From: Streptomyces rishiriensis
GTDB lineage: Bacteria > Actinomycetota > Actinomycetes > Streptomycetales > Streptomycetaceae
Direction: 5' to 3'
Length of the DNA: 64,000 bases
NCBI RefSeq assembly: GCF_030815485.1
Contig: NZ_JAUSWV010000002.1
Span: 682,001-746,000, forward strand
Position 1 is the stretch's first letter. Each line of letters opens with the position of its first letter. Below the pieces are notes generated by a model. The model worked only from the letters and a program-made list of their open reading frames with translations. It had not been told where the DNA came from and did not search any database. Below are positions 42,592 through 51,910 of the stretch, in pieces. The position numbers and the translations under genes are program-made.

Positions 42592-42909
42592 CTACCAGTA
42601 GGTACGGGTGATCTTGTCAGGCAGTCGCCCCTGCCGCTCCCCCTCCTGGAAGATCACCGACGCCGCCATCAGGAAAGAGCGGCGGACTTTCGGGTCCGGG
42701 TCGGGGTTTTCCACATTCCCGACGTTTTTGTCGAGGAGCATGTCGCCGAGGATTATTCCCTCCGGTGTGCAGAGGCGAGCGACTGAGCCTTCCGGCTCGA
42801 TCAGGATGTTTCCGGTGCCCCCTTCCGCGTTTTCCCAGGCGTAGACGGATCCCGCTTCCAGAGAGTGGATCATCCTGCACGTCAGTGATGCTGTCACGGA
42901 GATTTCCAC
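42592..42909 (-). CDS. Small protein downstream of the Rhs gene; candidate immunity protein
   Basis: A 105-residue protein (MEISVTASLTCRMIHSLEAGSVYAWENAEGG...) without signal peptide or membrane segment, predicted mostly beta with a helical end. Its start lies 25 bp past the Rhs stop on the same strand, and a terminator follows it. The DNA is visibly less GC-rich than its surroundings, as is typical for recently acquired immunity genes. Position is the only functional evidence: in Rhs systems the gene right after the toxin tip is usually the specific inhibitor. No known Imm family was recognised. Confidence 0.6.
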   Translation of the reverse strand: MEISVTASLTCRMIHSLEAGSVYAWENAEGGTGNILIEPEGSVARLCTPEGIILGDMLLDKNVGNVENPDPDPKVRRSFLMAASVIFQEGERQGRLPDKITRTYW

Positions 42910-42934
42910 CAGTTCGCTCGCGCCAGGGATTTGA

Positions 42935-45900
42935 TCACCTGAACCCTATACCGTCTGCCGCGGGCGCATGTTCGTCCCAGGTGTGGCCGGCGTCCAGGGT
43001 CGCCTGGTGGGCGCGGCGATAGTTCTGGTCGCCGTGCTGACGCATCCAGTTCGACTCGTACAGTTCATGCGCGAGCAGATCGAAATCGCTGGGGTGTGGA
43101 TTTCCGTTCTGGAGGCGTTCCCAGGCCCTGGCGATACGCGGATTGGCGTCGAATCGCAGCATTCCCGCGTCGAGCTGATGCGTTTCGGTGAACAGGTGGT
43201 TGTAGATCTGATTGATGTCGGCCGCGGAATAGCCGCGCGATGCCGCGGTCTGCGCCACCCGGTCGAGCTGGGCGTCGGCGCGGATCGCGTTATAGGCGTG
43301 GTCCGCCCATTCCAGCTCGAAGTCCATCTCGCTGCGCGGCCGCCGGAAGGACGAACCGCCGGACTGCAGCTCCCGCTCCGTGGCCACCGCGGACCGCCGC
43401 CACCCCGTCAGCCCGCCTACCCCGGTGAGGACCAGCTGCTGGGCGAGTTCGTCGGCAGTCTCCGCGTACAGGTCGGCGAGCGCGTCGCAGCCCTGCTGCC
43501 GGAGCATGTACTCGGCGCGGTAGAGCCGGTAGGCGGGCCGGACGGGAAGGTACTTGTCGACGAACGCGCCCGCGCCGCCGTTCTCACCGGTGAACGCGTC
43601 CTCCAGGTCTCCGAGGAACACGAAGGGTGACTTGGCGACGTCGACGAAGGCGTCGCCGAAGATACCGATCGCTTCGCCGAGGCTGTCGACCCGGTCGTTG
43701 TTCGGGTCGTCGGGGGTCAGACCGCTGGGGTCGGTGAGCACGCTGGGCACGTTGTCGGCGTAGGCGTACGCGGAGACGTACGGCGTCGACAGGTCCCGGG
43801 CCGCCGGATCGGACCGCGTGAAACGGCCGGTGGCGGTGTCGTACTGGCGGGCGTGCAGGTCGAGACTGCCGGTGCTGGTCTCGTACCGGGCCCCGGTGTA
43901 CGACGGGGTGCTCGCGGGCGCGCCGCTGGTGGTGGTGTTCAGGACGCGGGTGCCGAACGAGTCGTAGGCCCAGCGCTGGTGGAGGGTCCCGGTGCTACCG
44001 GTGACGTCGACCGGGGAGCCCTGGGTGTCGTGGTGGTAGTAGAAGAGCGCCCCGGCGCCGGTCTTGGTGGCGGTGGGCTGGCCGAGCGGGTCGTAGCGGT
44101 AGGACTGCTTGACCGCCCAGGCGCTGTCGTACTCGGTGGCCAGGATCGGCAAGGGTGCGTTGGGGTCCCACTGGGTGCGGTTGGTGACCGCGCCGTCCTT
44201 GACAGTGGTGATCTGATTGCCGCTCGCGTCGTGGTCGTAGGTGTAGGCGACGCCCCCGGCGGTGGCGGCGGAGATCTGTCCGGCCAGGTCGTAGGTGTAG
44301 GTGTCCGCGCCAGCCTTGGTCCGGTTGCCCTCGGCGTCGTGGTCGTAGGCGGTGGTCGTGGTGCCGGTGGTGGTCGAGGTGAGCTGGTCGGCGGCGTCGT
44401 AGGCGTAGCTGGTCGAGGCGGTGCCCAGGGTGGAGGTCAGGCGGTTGCCGACCTTGTCGTAGGTGTAGGACGTGGCGCGGCCCGCGGGGCAACCGGTGAC
44501 CCAGGGCTGCGGCGCGCAGCCGGAGGTGAGTCGGCCGGCTGCGTCATAGGTGAGGTCGTAGCCGCCGGTGCCGACGCCGGCCCGGGTGACGTCGACGCGT
44601 GAGGGCAGGCCCGCCGCGGACAGCGTCAGCGCCGTGTTGGTGACCGTGGCGCCCGCCTTGGTGGCGGTCACGGCGGTGACCCGGCCCGCCCGGTCGTACG
44701 TGCGGTCCTCGGTCTCGGTGTTGGGCAGGGCCGATCTGACCAGGTTGCCCGCCGGGTCCCAGGTGTACGTGGTGACCTTGCCGTCGGCCGCCATTGTCGC
44801 GGTGTGGCCGTCGGCGTCGTATGTGTACGTGCTCGTGTTGCCGTCGGAGTACTTGCGGGTGAGCATCTGCCCAGCGGCGTCGTAGGTGTAGGCGAAGCCG
44901 CGCGTCTTGGTCAGATTGCCGACCGCGTCGTAGACGAAGTCCTCGGAGATCTTGGAGTTCGCGCGGGCGGTCAGCTGCCCGGCGTCGTCGTAGCCGAAGG
45001 TCGCGTCGGGGGTGGCGTCCGAGTAGTCGATCTTGGTGAGCAGACCGCGCGGGTCGTAGGTGTACCCCGTGGTGCCGCGGGGCGTGGTCTTCCCGGTGAC
45101 GTTGCCCTCCGCGTCGTACGCGTAGGTCGTCTTGCGTTCGAGCGGGTCGGTGACCGAGGTGAGGCGGTGCACCGCGTCGTAGCCGTATGCGGTGACGTGG
45201 CCGCCCGCGTCGGTGCGCTCGGTGAGGTTGCCGAGCTTGTCGTAACCGTAGGCGGTGACCGCGCCGCCGGGGGCGGTGACCTTGGTCAGCTGGTCCAGGT
45301 CGTCGTAGCCGTAGGCGGTGGTTCGCCCGTCGGCGTCCTTGCGCTCGACGACCTTGCCGAGGGCGTCGTAGGCGGTCGTGGTCACCCCGCCGAGCGGGTC
45401 GGTGACCTTGGTGGGGTTGCCCGCGGGGTCGTAGCCGTACGTCGTCGTGTACTGGACGGGGTCGGCGCCGATGGCGTTGCCGCGCGGGTCGACCGCGGTG
45501 GCCTGGCGGCCGTCGCCGTCGTAGGTCCAGCTCGACTTGTGGCCGAGCGGGGATGTGCGGCTGAGCAGGTTGCCGTCGGTGTCGTAGGCGTAGGTCGTGG
45601 TCTTGCCCAGCTGGTCAGTGCTGCTGCTGAGGCGGTTGTTCTTGTCGTAGACAGCGGTGGTCGTCTTGCCCGCGGCGTCGGTGGTCTTGGTGACGTTGTC
45701 GTTGGCGTCGTAGGTGTAGCCGGTGGTGTGGCCCAGCGGGTCCGTGACCACGAGCGGCCGGTTGATCGCGTCGTAGGTCGTCTTCGTCGTCGCGCCGGTG
45801 GGACCGGTGGTCGCGGTGAGGTTGCCGGCCGCGTCGTAAGCGTAGGACGTGGTGTAGGCGGCCTGGTCGGCGCCGGAGACGTTCCCGCGCGGCGAGACGC

Positions 45901-48280
45901 TGCTGAGCAGCCGGCCCACCTTGTCGTACGTGTAGCTGGTCCGGCCGCCGGCCGCGTCGGTCTCGGAGGCGAGCCGTCCGCTCGCGTCGTAGGCGCGGGT
46001 GAGGGACTTGCCCGCCTGGTCGGTGGTTCGGGTCAGGTTCCCCGCGTCGTCGTAGCCGAGCGTGGCGGTCTCGCCCGCCGGGTTGCGCACCGACGTCAAC
46101 TGCTCGGCGCCGTTGTATTCGTAGGTCGTCGTACGGCCCAGGACGTCCGTGGCCGAGCTGAGCAGACCGCGGCCGTCATAGGTGTACTTCGTGGTGTACG
46201 CGGCCGGGTCGGCGCCGGAGACGTTCCCACGCGGGTCCGTCTTGGTCAGGACGCGGCCCGCCTTGTCGTACGTGAATGTCGTCTTCTCGCCCAGCGGCGT
46301 GGTGACCGACGTCCGGTTTCCCGCGGTGTCGTACCCGTACGTGGTGACCTTGCCGCGCGGGCTCGTCACGGTCTCCAGCGAGCCGAGCGCGGTGTACGTG
46401 TAGACGGTCTTGCCGCCCGTCGGGTCCGTCGCCGACGTCAGCCGGTTCGCGGTGTACGCGTACGTCGTCTTGTTGCCGCGGCCGTCGGTGTGGCTGGTGA
46501 GGTTGCCTGCGGTGTCGTAGACCCAGCTCTCCTTGTAGCCGAGCGCGGCCGGCGCGGTGCGGGTGAGCATCCGCCCCGCTGTGTCGTACGTCATCTCGGT
46601 GGTGTTGCCGCGCTGGTCGGTGATGGCGGCAGGGCGCAGCTGACGGTCGTAGTCGTAGGTGATGCTCTTGCCGTACGGGTCGATCGTTTCCATGAGGACG
46701 TTGCTGGCGTAGACGTCCGTCCACACGCCGCCGTCGGGCGCGGTGGTGTGCGACTCGCTCTTGCCGTCCCAGGCGAACGTGCTGGTCTTGCCGTTCTGGT
46801 CGGTCTGGGACTTGATGCGGCCCGTGCTGTCGTAGACGTTGCTGACCTTGCCGCCCGCCGGGTCGGTGTAGGACGACAGCCGCTTGTTCGTGTCGTATGT
46901 GTACGAGGACATCCTGCCGGCCGGGTCGGTTACCGAGGTCAGCAGGCCGTCGGTGTAGCCGTACGAGACCGATGTGCCGTCCGGCAGGCTCACCTTGGAC
47001 AGCAGTCCGTCGGCGCCGGGTGTGAAGGAGGTGGTGCGGCCAGCGCCATCCTTGACGGAGGCGAGCTTGCCCGACGCGTACGTCAGGCTCAGGCCCTTGC
47101 CCGCCGCGCCGACCACGGAGGTCAGCAGACCGCCGCTGTCGAAGGTCCGCACCGTGTGGTCCGGGGTGGTGACCGTGTACGTACTCGTCCCCTTGACCAG
47201 CTTGGCCGTCGTGCCCGCCGGGGCCGTGTACGTGCCATCGCTCGCCTGCGTGAACACGAACGACGCGCCGTCGCCCGTCCGGTACGTCGCCTTCCCCGTC
47301 GCGAGGGTCAGCCGCGCGTCGAACGGCGTCGTCCAGCCGCGCCCCAGCAGACCGGTGGCGGTCGAGTCCGACCGATAGGTGCGCTCCAGGGTCAGCGGCA
47401 CACCAGGGCCCGTCAGAGAGGCGTCGGTGAGCTGCTCGTAGAACATGCCCGTTGCCGTGTTGACCGGGTCGGCGCGGTGGGCCTGGGCGTAACAGGTGCA
47501 GATGCCCGCCGCCGCGCCGGGGATGCCGGGCGTGTAGAAGGCCTCCACCAACGGCGAGGTGGTGCCGCCCGGGCTCGAGCCGTCGGCGTTGTTCAGGAAG
47601 ACCCAGGCGTAGTACTTCTTGCCGTCCGCCAGGATTCCGCCCAGTTCACTGCCGGCCCACCAGAAGCACTGGTCGGTGGGGTAGGAGTTACTCGACCACC
47701 AGTCGTAGCACCAGGCGCCGGTGTCCGGGGTGTCCCCGCTGGGGTCGTCGGTGGACTTCTTGATCTCCTGCTGGACGACGGGGGAACCCGCCTCGTCCAG
47801 GACGTACAGCCACATCCCGGTGTACGTCGATCCCCGTTGCGGCAGCTTCACCTGCCCGCCGATCGACAGCATGCCGGGGTACGCGGTTGCCCAGGCCGAC
47901 ACTGAGATCGGGTTCCCGGGCGCCGCGGCGAGGCGCTGCGCGGCCGTACCCGTCTCGGCGGCGGGGCCACGCTCGATGCGCTCCGTGTCCGGCCGGCCGT
48001 GAGACGTGCCCTTGGCTTTCCGCTCAGGCGCCGTCATGTAGCCCCGCATGGGCGACAGTTCGTGCCGGTCCTTCGCGACCTGCTTGCGGCGCTCGGCAAG
48101 CGTCATCGCCTTGGGCGGATCGGGCAGGTCCTCGGCCGTACGGGCCTCGACCTGGGCGACGCCCGCTCCGGGCCCGCCCGGCCGGTCCCGGGGCGCCGCC
48201 CAGGACGGGGCGGCAGCCGCTATCACGAGGAGAACAAAGGCCAGGAAGGCCGTGACGAGTCTTCGCGCTTGTGCGCGCAT
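42935..48280 (-). CDS. Secreted Rhs/YD-repeat polymorphic toxin-like protein
   Basis: A 1,781-residue protein. ATG 48280 is preceded by AGGTGA. Residues 1-30 are a signal peptide (LVTAFLAFVLLVIAAAAPSWAA). A pre-domain (30-250) is followed by a DUF6531-like segment (ADPVNTATGMFYEQLTD...TYRSDS), then some thirty YD repeats (YDxxGxLxxxTDxxG, about 300-1400) expected to form a hollow shell. The RHS core-associated end runs from YHHDTQGSPVDVT to DPSGL (about 1518-1521). The last 260 residues are a variable C-terminal tip, with HLFTETHQLD (1695-1704), LLAHELYES (about 1736-1743) and YRRAHQAT (about 1754-1761). The tip is probably released as a toxin, but its fold was not recognised. A candidate immunity gene follows. 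Confidence 0.88.
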   Translation of the reverse strand: MRAQARRLVTAFLAFVLLVIAAAAPSWAAPRDRPGGPGAGVAQVEARTAEDLPDPPKAMTLAERRKQVAKDRHELSPMRGYMTAPERKAKGTSHGRPDTERIERGPAAETGTAAQRLAAAPGNPISVSAWATAYPGMLSIGGQVKLPQRGSTYTGMWLYVLDEAGSPVVQQEIKKSTDDPSGDTPDTGAWCYDWWSSNSYPTDQCFWWAGSELGGILADGKKYYAWVFLNNADGSSPGGTTSPLVEAFYTPGIPGAAAGICTCYAQAHRADPVNTATGMFYEQLTDASLTGPGVPLTLERTYRSDSTATGLLGRGWTTPFDARLTLATGKATYRTGDGASFVFTQASDGTYTAPAGTTAKLVKGTSTYTVTTPDHTVRTFDSGGLLTSVVGAAGKGLSLTYASGKLASVKDGAGRTTSFTPGADGLLSKVSLPDGTSVSYGYTDGLLTSVTDPAGRMSSYTYDTNKRLSSYTDPAGGKVSNVYDSTGRIKSQTDQNGKTSTFAWDGKSESHTTAPDGGVWTDVYASNVLMETIDPYGKSITYDYDRQLRPAAITDQRGNTTEMTYDTAGRMLTRTAPAALGYKESWVYDTAGNLTSHTDGRGNKTTYAYTANRLTSATDPTGGKTVYTYTALGSLETVTSPRGKVTTYGYDTAGNRTSVTTPLGEKTTFTYDKAGRVLTKTDPRGNVSGADPAAYTTKYTYDGRGLLSSATDVLGRTTTYEYNGAEQLTSVRNPAGETATLGYDDAGNLTRTTDQAGKSLTRAYDASGRLASETDAAGGRTSYTYDKVGRLLSSVSPRGNVSGADQAAYTTSYAYDAAGNLTATTGPTGATTKTTYDAINRPLVVTDPLGHTTGYTYDANDNVTKTTDAAGKTTTAVYDKNNRLSSSTDQLGKTTTYAYDTDGNLLSRTSPLGHKSSWTYDGDGRQATAVDPRGNAIGADPVQYTTTYGYDPAGNPTKVTDPLGGVTTTAYDALGKVVERKDADGRTTAYGYDDLDQLTKVTAPGGAVTAYGYDKLGNLTERTDAGGHVTAYGYDAVHRLTSVTDPLERKTTYAYDAEGNVTGKTTPRGTTGYTYDPRGLLTKIDYSDATPDATFGYDDAGQLTARANSKISEDFVYDAVGNLTKTRGFAYTYDAAGQMLTRKYSDGNTSTYTYDADGHTATMAADGKVTTYTWDPAGNLVRSALPNTETEDRTYDRAGRVTAVTATKAGATVTNTALTLSAAGLPSRVDVTRAGVGTGGYDLTYDAAGRLTSGCAPQPWVTGCPAGRATSYTYDKVGNRLTSTLGTASTSYAYDAADQLTSTTTGTTTTAYDHDAEGNRTKAGADTYTYDLAGQISAATAGGVAYTYDHDASGNQITTVKDGAVTNRTQWDPNAPLPILATEYDSAWAVKQSYRYDPLGQPTATKTGAGALFYYHHDTQGSPVDVTGSTGTLHQRWAYDSFGTRVLNTTTSGAPASTPSYTGARYETSTGSLDLHARQYDTATGRFTRSDPAARDLSTPYVSAYAYADNVPSVLTDPSGLTPDDPNNDRVDSLGEAIGIFGDAFVDVAKSPFVFLGDLEDAFTGENGGAGAFVDKYLPVRPAYRLYRAEYMLRQQGCDALADLYAETADELAQQLVLTGVGGLTGWRRSAVATERELQSGGSSFRRPRSEMDFELEWADHAYNAIRADAQLDRVAQTAASRGYSAADINQIYNHLFTETHQLDAGMLRFDANPRIARAWERLQNGNPHPSDFDLLAHELYESNWMRQHGDQNYRRAHQATLDAGHTWDEHAPAADGIGFR

Positions 48281-48666
48281 GGTGAATCACCTGGGAGCAA
48301 TAGTGAACAGAGACTCAGTGATCTTGATCCACATAGCGTCCGCAGTAACGCGCGGCGCGAAATGCGGCTGGATTGCGCCGATAAAGCTGAAGTAATGAGA
48401 GGGGAAGTGCCTGGTCACGAGGGTGGGCAGGTGCTCAAGTTGGCGTGGACGCGACGATGCAGGCACACCGGTGTACATGAACGCGCCATTACCAGTGGAG
48501 GACCGGGCGGAGGACAGCCCTCGAACGGACGAGGCAGCCTAGGTCACGAGGCCGCCACGGACGGCGCTGCAAGGCCGGCCCGGGACCAGGCACAAGGGCC
48601 GAGCGCCCACCGGACGGCCTCGACGCGACCCGCCTGATTCGTCGGAACCGACCCACCCGCCCTCAA

Positions 48667-48835
48667 AGCGGCGGACACACCGAGCCCGACGACGAGTCTC
48701 TGGCAGAGGCGGCCCTTCGGGAACTGTGGCATCGTGGCCCGGCTACGAGACCGTGCCGTTCGCCGTCGACATCCATGACATCGACGCCACGCCAGGCAAA
48801 GGCGAACCCGGCCACCAGCACTTCGACTCGAGATC
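48667..48835 (+). pseudogene. Nudix hydrolase remnant with frameshift
   Basis: The frame at 48667 gives GGHTEPDDESLAEAALREL, a Nudix box start (GGHxEPxDxxxxxAAxREL) that ends abruptly. In another frame from 48744, YETVPFAVDIHDIDATPGKG and EPGHQHFD follow, as in an intact Nudix protein. The Nudix box glutamates after REL are lost, so the enzyme is dead. It is followed by a degenerate tail running into the tandem duplication at 48883. Confidence 0.55.
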
Positions 48836-48882
48836 AGCTTTACGCGGCTCCTCCAGCATGACGGCGAGGTCGGCTTTCGCCA

Positions 48883-49008
48883 CCTCAACGCACGTTTCGT
48901 AGTGCGGTATGCACATCTGGGACAAGGCTTGCGCGTCGGTCACTGCCTCAACGCACGTTTCCTAGTGCGGTATCGACGTCTGGGACAGGGCTTGCGCGTC
49001 GGTCACTG
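48883..49008. repeat. 63-bp tandem duplication (two copies)
   Basis: Copy 1 48883-48945 and copy 2 48946-49008, both starting CCTCAACGCACGTTTC and ending GCGCGTCGGTCACTG, with a few mismatches. The unit length is a multiple of three and one frame reads LNARFxVRYxxLGQGLRVGHC twice. It lies at the end of the Nudix remnant and is probably a decayed coding duplication. Confidence 0.85.
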
Positions 49009-49100
49009 CCTTGCCCTTCGCAAGACCGGCCACGCAAGCTACGCCCCTACGCCCCGCGGTTGCCGATCGCGGGGTGCTGCCCTCGGGGCTCGATCGGGTA

Positions 49101-50165
49101 TCAGCGGCGGGGTTCGATCTTCAGGTCGCCGTGGGTTACCGCACGCATCCTGTCACTGGCGAGCATGTCGTGCGGGAAGCCGAGTCCGATCGCGCTGGAC
49201 TCATCGAGGCGGGCCAGTTGGGAGGCCGTGAAGTCGACTTCCAGAGCGCCCAGATTGTCTTCCAGCTGCGCGAGAGTGCGGGCGCCGATGAGCGATGCCG
49301 TCACATCCGGGTTCCGCAGGGTCCAGGCCAGCCCGACCTGGGCGGTTGTGCGGCCAAGCTCGGTGGCGACGTCCTTCACGACATCTGCGATGTCCAAGTT
49401 GCGTTCGGTGAGCCCGCCGTTGGCGATGTTGAAATTCTTACGGGTGCCGTCGTCGACCGCGGCGTTCGTCGCGGTCAGGTCGTCGCGGCTGTACTTACCG
49501 GTGAGCACCCCGCCGGCCAGTGGCGAGTACGGCACTACGCCCAACCCCATCTCGCGTGCCATGGGGATCAGATCACGCTCCCCGGTACGCTCGATCAGGT
49601 TGTATTCGATCTGCAGGGCGACCAGCGGCGACCAGCCGCGCAGGTCGGCGATCGCCTGCATGCGCGACACCTGCCAGGCCGGGGCGTTGGAGATCGCCAC
49701 GTACAAGACCTTGCCCTGCCGGACCAGATCGTCCATGCCGCGCAGGATCTCTTCGACCGGTGTCGTGAAATCCCACACGTGCAGGTAGAGCAGATCGATG
49801 TAGTCCGTATTCAGCTGTCGCAGACTGGCTTCCACCGACGCGAACAGGCTCTTGCGGTGAGGGCCCCCGGAATTCGGGTCGCCGGGCCGGCGCAGCGTGG
49901 TGTATTTCGTTGCCAGCACCAGGCTTTCGCGGTTGTCGCGGGTAAACTCGCCCAGCAGGCGCTCGGAGCTGCCATTGGTATAGGTGTTGGCGGTGTCGAT
50001 GAAGTTGCCGCCACGCTCGACGTAAAGGTCGAACAGCTTACGCGCCTCGTCCTGCTCGGCGCCCCAGCCCCAGTCGGTGCCGAAGGTCGCCGTGCCCAGC
50101 GCCAGCGGTGAGACCCGTAGCCCGGAGCGGCCCAGCAGCCGGTAGGTGTCGAGGGTGAGCGACAT
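49101..50165 (-). CDS. Aldo/keto reductase (YajO/voltage-channel-beta-like)
   Basis: A 354-residue AKR of the larger AKR11/12-like type. ATG 50165 follows AGGAGG with six bases between. Motifs: YRLLGRSGLRVSPLALGTATFG, catalytic Asp/Tyr in GGNFIDTANTYTNGSSERLLG, Lys in VLATKYTTLR, His in DLLYLHVWD and cofactor site SLIGARTLAQLEDNLGAL. It reduces aldehydes or ketones with NADPH. It is divergent from an XRE regulator, and the 117 bp between them should hold both promoters. Confidence 0.92.
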   Translation of the reverse strand: MSLTLDTYRLLGRSGLRVSPLALGTATFGTDWGWGAEQDEARKLFDLYVERGGNFIDTANTYTNGSSERLLGEFTRDNRESLVLATKYTTLRRPGDPNSGGPHRKSLFASVEASLRQLNTDYIDLLYLHVWDFTTPVEEILRGMDDLVRQGKVLYVAISNAPAWQVSRMQAIADLRGWSPLVALQIEYNLIERTGERDLIPMAREMGLGVVPYSPLAGGVLTGKYSRDDLTATNAAVDDGTRKNFNIANGGLTERNLDIADVVKDVATELGRTTAQVGLAWTLRNPDVTASLIGARTLAQLEDNLGALEVDFTASQLARLDESSAIGLGFPHDMLASDRMRAVTHGDLKIEPRR

Positions 50166-50282
50166 GGTGTCCTCCTGTGCTTGTGATCCGTTATCGGGAA
50201 CAAGTCTGTGACCGCCGCGAGCCGGGGATAAGGGAAGGAAGTTCCTGGGAATACCAGTCCTACCCTGGCTGTTGGGTCGAAC

Positions 50283-51116
50283 ATGACGACCCGCACCGTG
50301 GACGCGACACAGGAGCTGGCCGCGTTCCTGCGGACCCGGCGCGAACGCCTGGACCCGCGCGATTTCAACCTGCCGGCGCGTCATCAGGCCCGGCGGACCC
50401 CGGGACTGCGCCGCGAAGAGGTCGCCGAACTGGCCGGGGTCAGCATCGACTACATCGTGCGACTGGAACAGGCCCGCGGGCTGCGGCCCTCAGCGCACGT
50501 GGTGGAGGCGCTGTCCCGGGCGCTGCGCCTGGCCCCCGACGAACGCGCCTACCTCTTCAACCTGGCCCAGCAGCGCCCCCGCAACGCCGACAAGCCCGCC
50601 ACCACTGCAGCGCCGCCGCTGGCCCGGCTGGTCGCCGACCTGTCGCCGCTGCCGGCCATGCTGATGAACCACCGCTACGACATCCTGGCCTGGAACGAAG
50701 AAATGGCGAGGCTGCTGCTGGATTTCGACAGCCTGCCGCCGTCGCAGCGCAATGCGATGTGGCTGTGCCTGGTACACCCGGAAATACGCGAGTTCTATGT
50801 CGACCGCGAACGCGTCGTGCGGGAGGGAATCGCCCACCTGCGCGCAGCATGGGCCGCGCACCCGGAGGACCAGGCGTTGACCGACCTCATCACCGAATGC
50901 ACCACTCATAGCGAGGAATTCGCGCGATTGTGGGCCGAGCGAGACATCAAGGTCAACGGCCGCGGACACAAGGTGATGCGGCATCCGGGCGCCGGTGTGA
51001 TCGCCGTGCACTTCGAAGTGCTTATGCCACTCCAAGATCCGGACCAGCGGTTGATGATCTGCCGCGCCGCGGACGATGAGAGCCAATTGGCATTGGACCG
51101 GTTGCACGCACGGTGA
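50283..51116 (+). CDS. XRE-family regulator with MmyB-like ligand domain
   Basis: A 277-residue regulator. The helix-turn-helix is LRREEVAELAGVSIDYIVRLEQARGLRPS (about residues 42-70), followed by a C-terminal MLTR/MmyB-type domain (MLMNHRYDILAWNEEMARLL...HPEIREFYVDRERVVREGIAHLRAAW...RHPGAGVIAVHFEVL) thought to bind fatty-acid-like ligands. In actinomycetes such proteins are usually divergent from the oxidoreductase they control; here that is the aldo/keto reductase. The IS110 remnant starts immediately after its stop. Confidence 0.9.
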   Translation: MTTRTVDATQELAAFLRTRRERLDPRDFNLPARHQARRTPGLRREEVAELAGVSIDYIVRLEQARGLRPSAHVVEALSRALRLAPDERAYLFNLAQQRPRNADKPATTAAPPLARLVADLSPLPAMLMNHRYDILAWNEEMARLLLDFDSLPPSQRNAMWLCLVHPEIREFYVDRERVVREGIAHLRAAWAAHPEDQALTDLITECTTHSEEFARLWAERDIKVNGRGHKVMRHPGAGVIAVHFEVLMPLQDPDQRLMICRAADDESQLALDRLHAR

Positions 51117-51154
51117 CGTCGAACAGTCCATTCGTGTACTGAGTCGAACCGTCG

Positions 51155-51830
51155 TTCCGGCGCAGAGCATCCTCTACATCCCGGGCCGGACCATCCACCA
51201 CGCCTCCGGCTCCTACCGGGGCGACGGCAGGACGGACGCCAAGGACGCCTACGTCATCGCCGAACAGGCCCGCATGCGCCGCGACGTGCTGCCCTTGCAG
51301 CAACAGGACGAGATCGCCGTCGACCTAAGGATCCTCACCGCCCGCCGCTACGACCTCACCGCCGACCGGACCCGCTCGATCAACCGGCTGCGCGCCCAGC
51401 TCCTGGACTGTTTCACCGCCTTGGAGCGTGCTGTCAACTACAGCACGTCCAAGGCCGCATTGGTCATGCTGACCGGTTACCAGACGCCGGCTGCCCTGCG
51501 CCGGACCGGCCAGTCCCGCCTGAGCCCCTGGCTGGCGAACCGCAAGGTGCGCCACGCCCCGGCGGTGGCGGCCGCCGCGCCGGAGGCGGCCCGGGCCCAG
51601 CACACGGTGATTCCCGGCGAGAGGACTGCAGGGGCCATAGTTCGCACCCTGGCCACCGCGGTGATGGACCTGGCCGAGGAGATCGCCCGCACCGACGCGT
51701 TGATCGAGGCACTGTTCCGCGAGCATGCACACGCTGCGGCGATCACCAGCATGCCGGGCATGGGCAGCCTGCTGGGCGCCGAGTTCATCGCCTGCACCGG
51801 CGGCTGGACGCCATCGGCCTCCGGAAGCAC
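51155..51830 (+). pseudogene. IS110-family transposase remnant
   Basis: A stretch of about 225 codons matches the middle of IS110 transposases: LYIPGRTIHHASGSYRGDGRTDAKDAYVIAEQARMRRD, then VDLRILTARRYDLTADRTRSINRLRAQLLD, LTGYQTPAALRRTGQSRL and ITSMPGMGSLLGAEFIACTGG. The N-terminal DEDD aspartates and the C-terminal part after the PGMG motif are missing, and the frame then runs into unrelated sequence. It is therefore cut at both ends and inactive. Confidence 0.88.
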
Positions 51831-51910
51831 GCGAAGCCTGGCTGTCCGTAGGTCTGTGGTCGCCGCAGTACCAGCGCCGAGACCACCCACGAGTTAGTTA
51901 GGCTGACCGG

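Noticed and set aside
44804..47905. Long plus-strand open frame of about 1,000 codons opposite the Rhs gene
   Set aside because: Mirror of the YD repeats: it is repetitive Val/Gly-Arg sequence without motifs, and the minus-strand frame has the full Rhs architecture.
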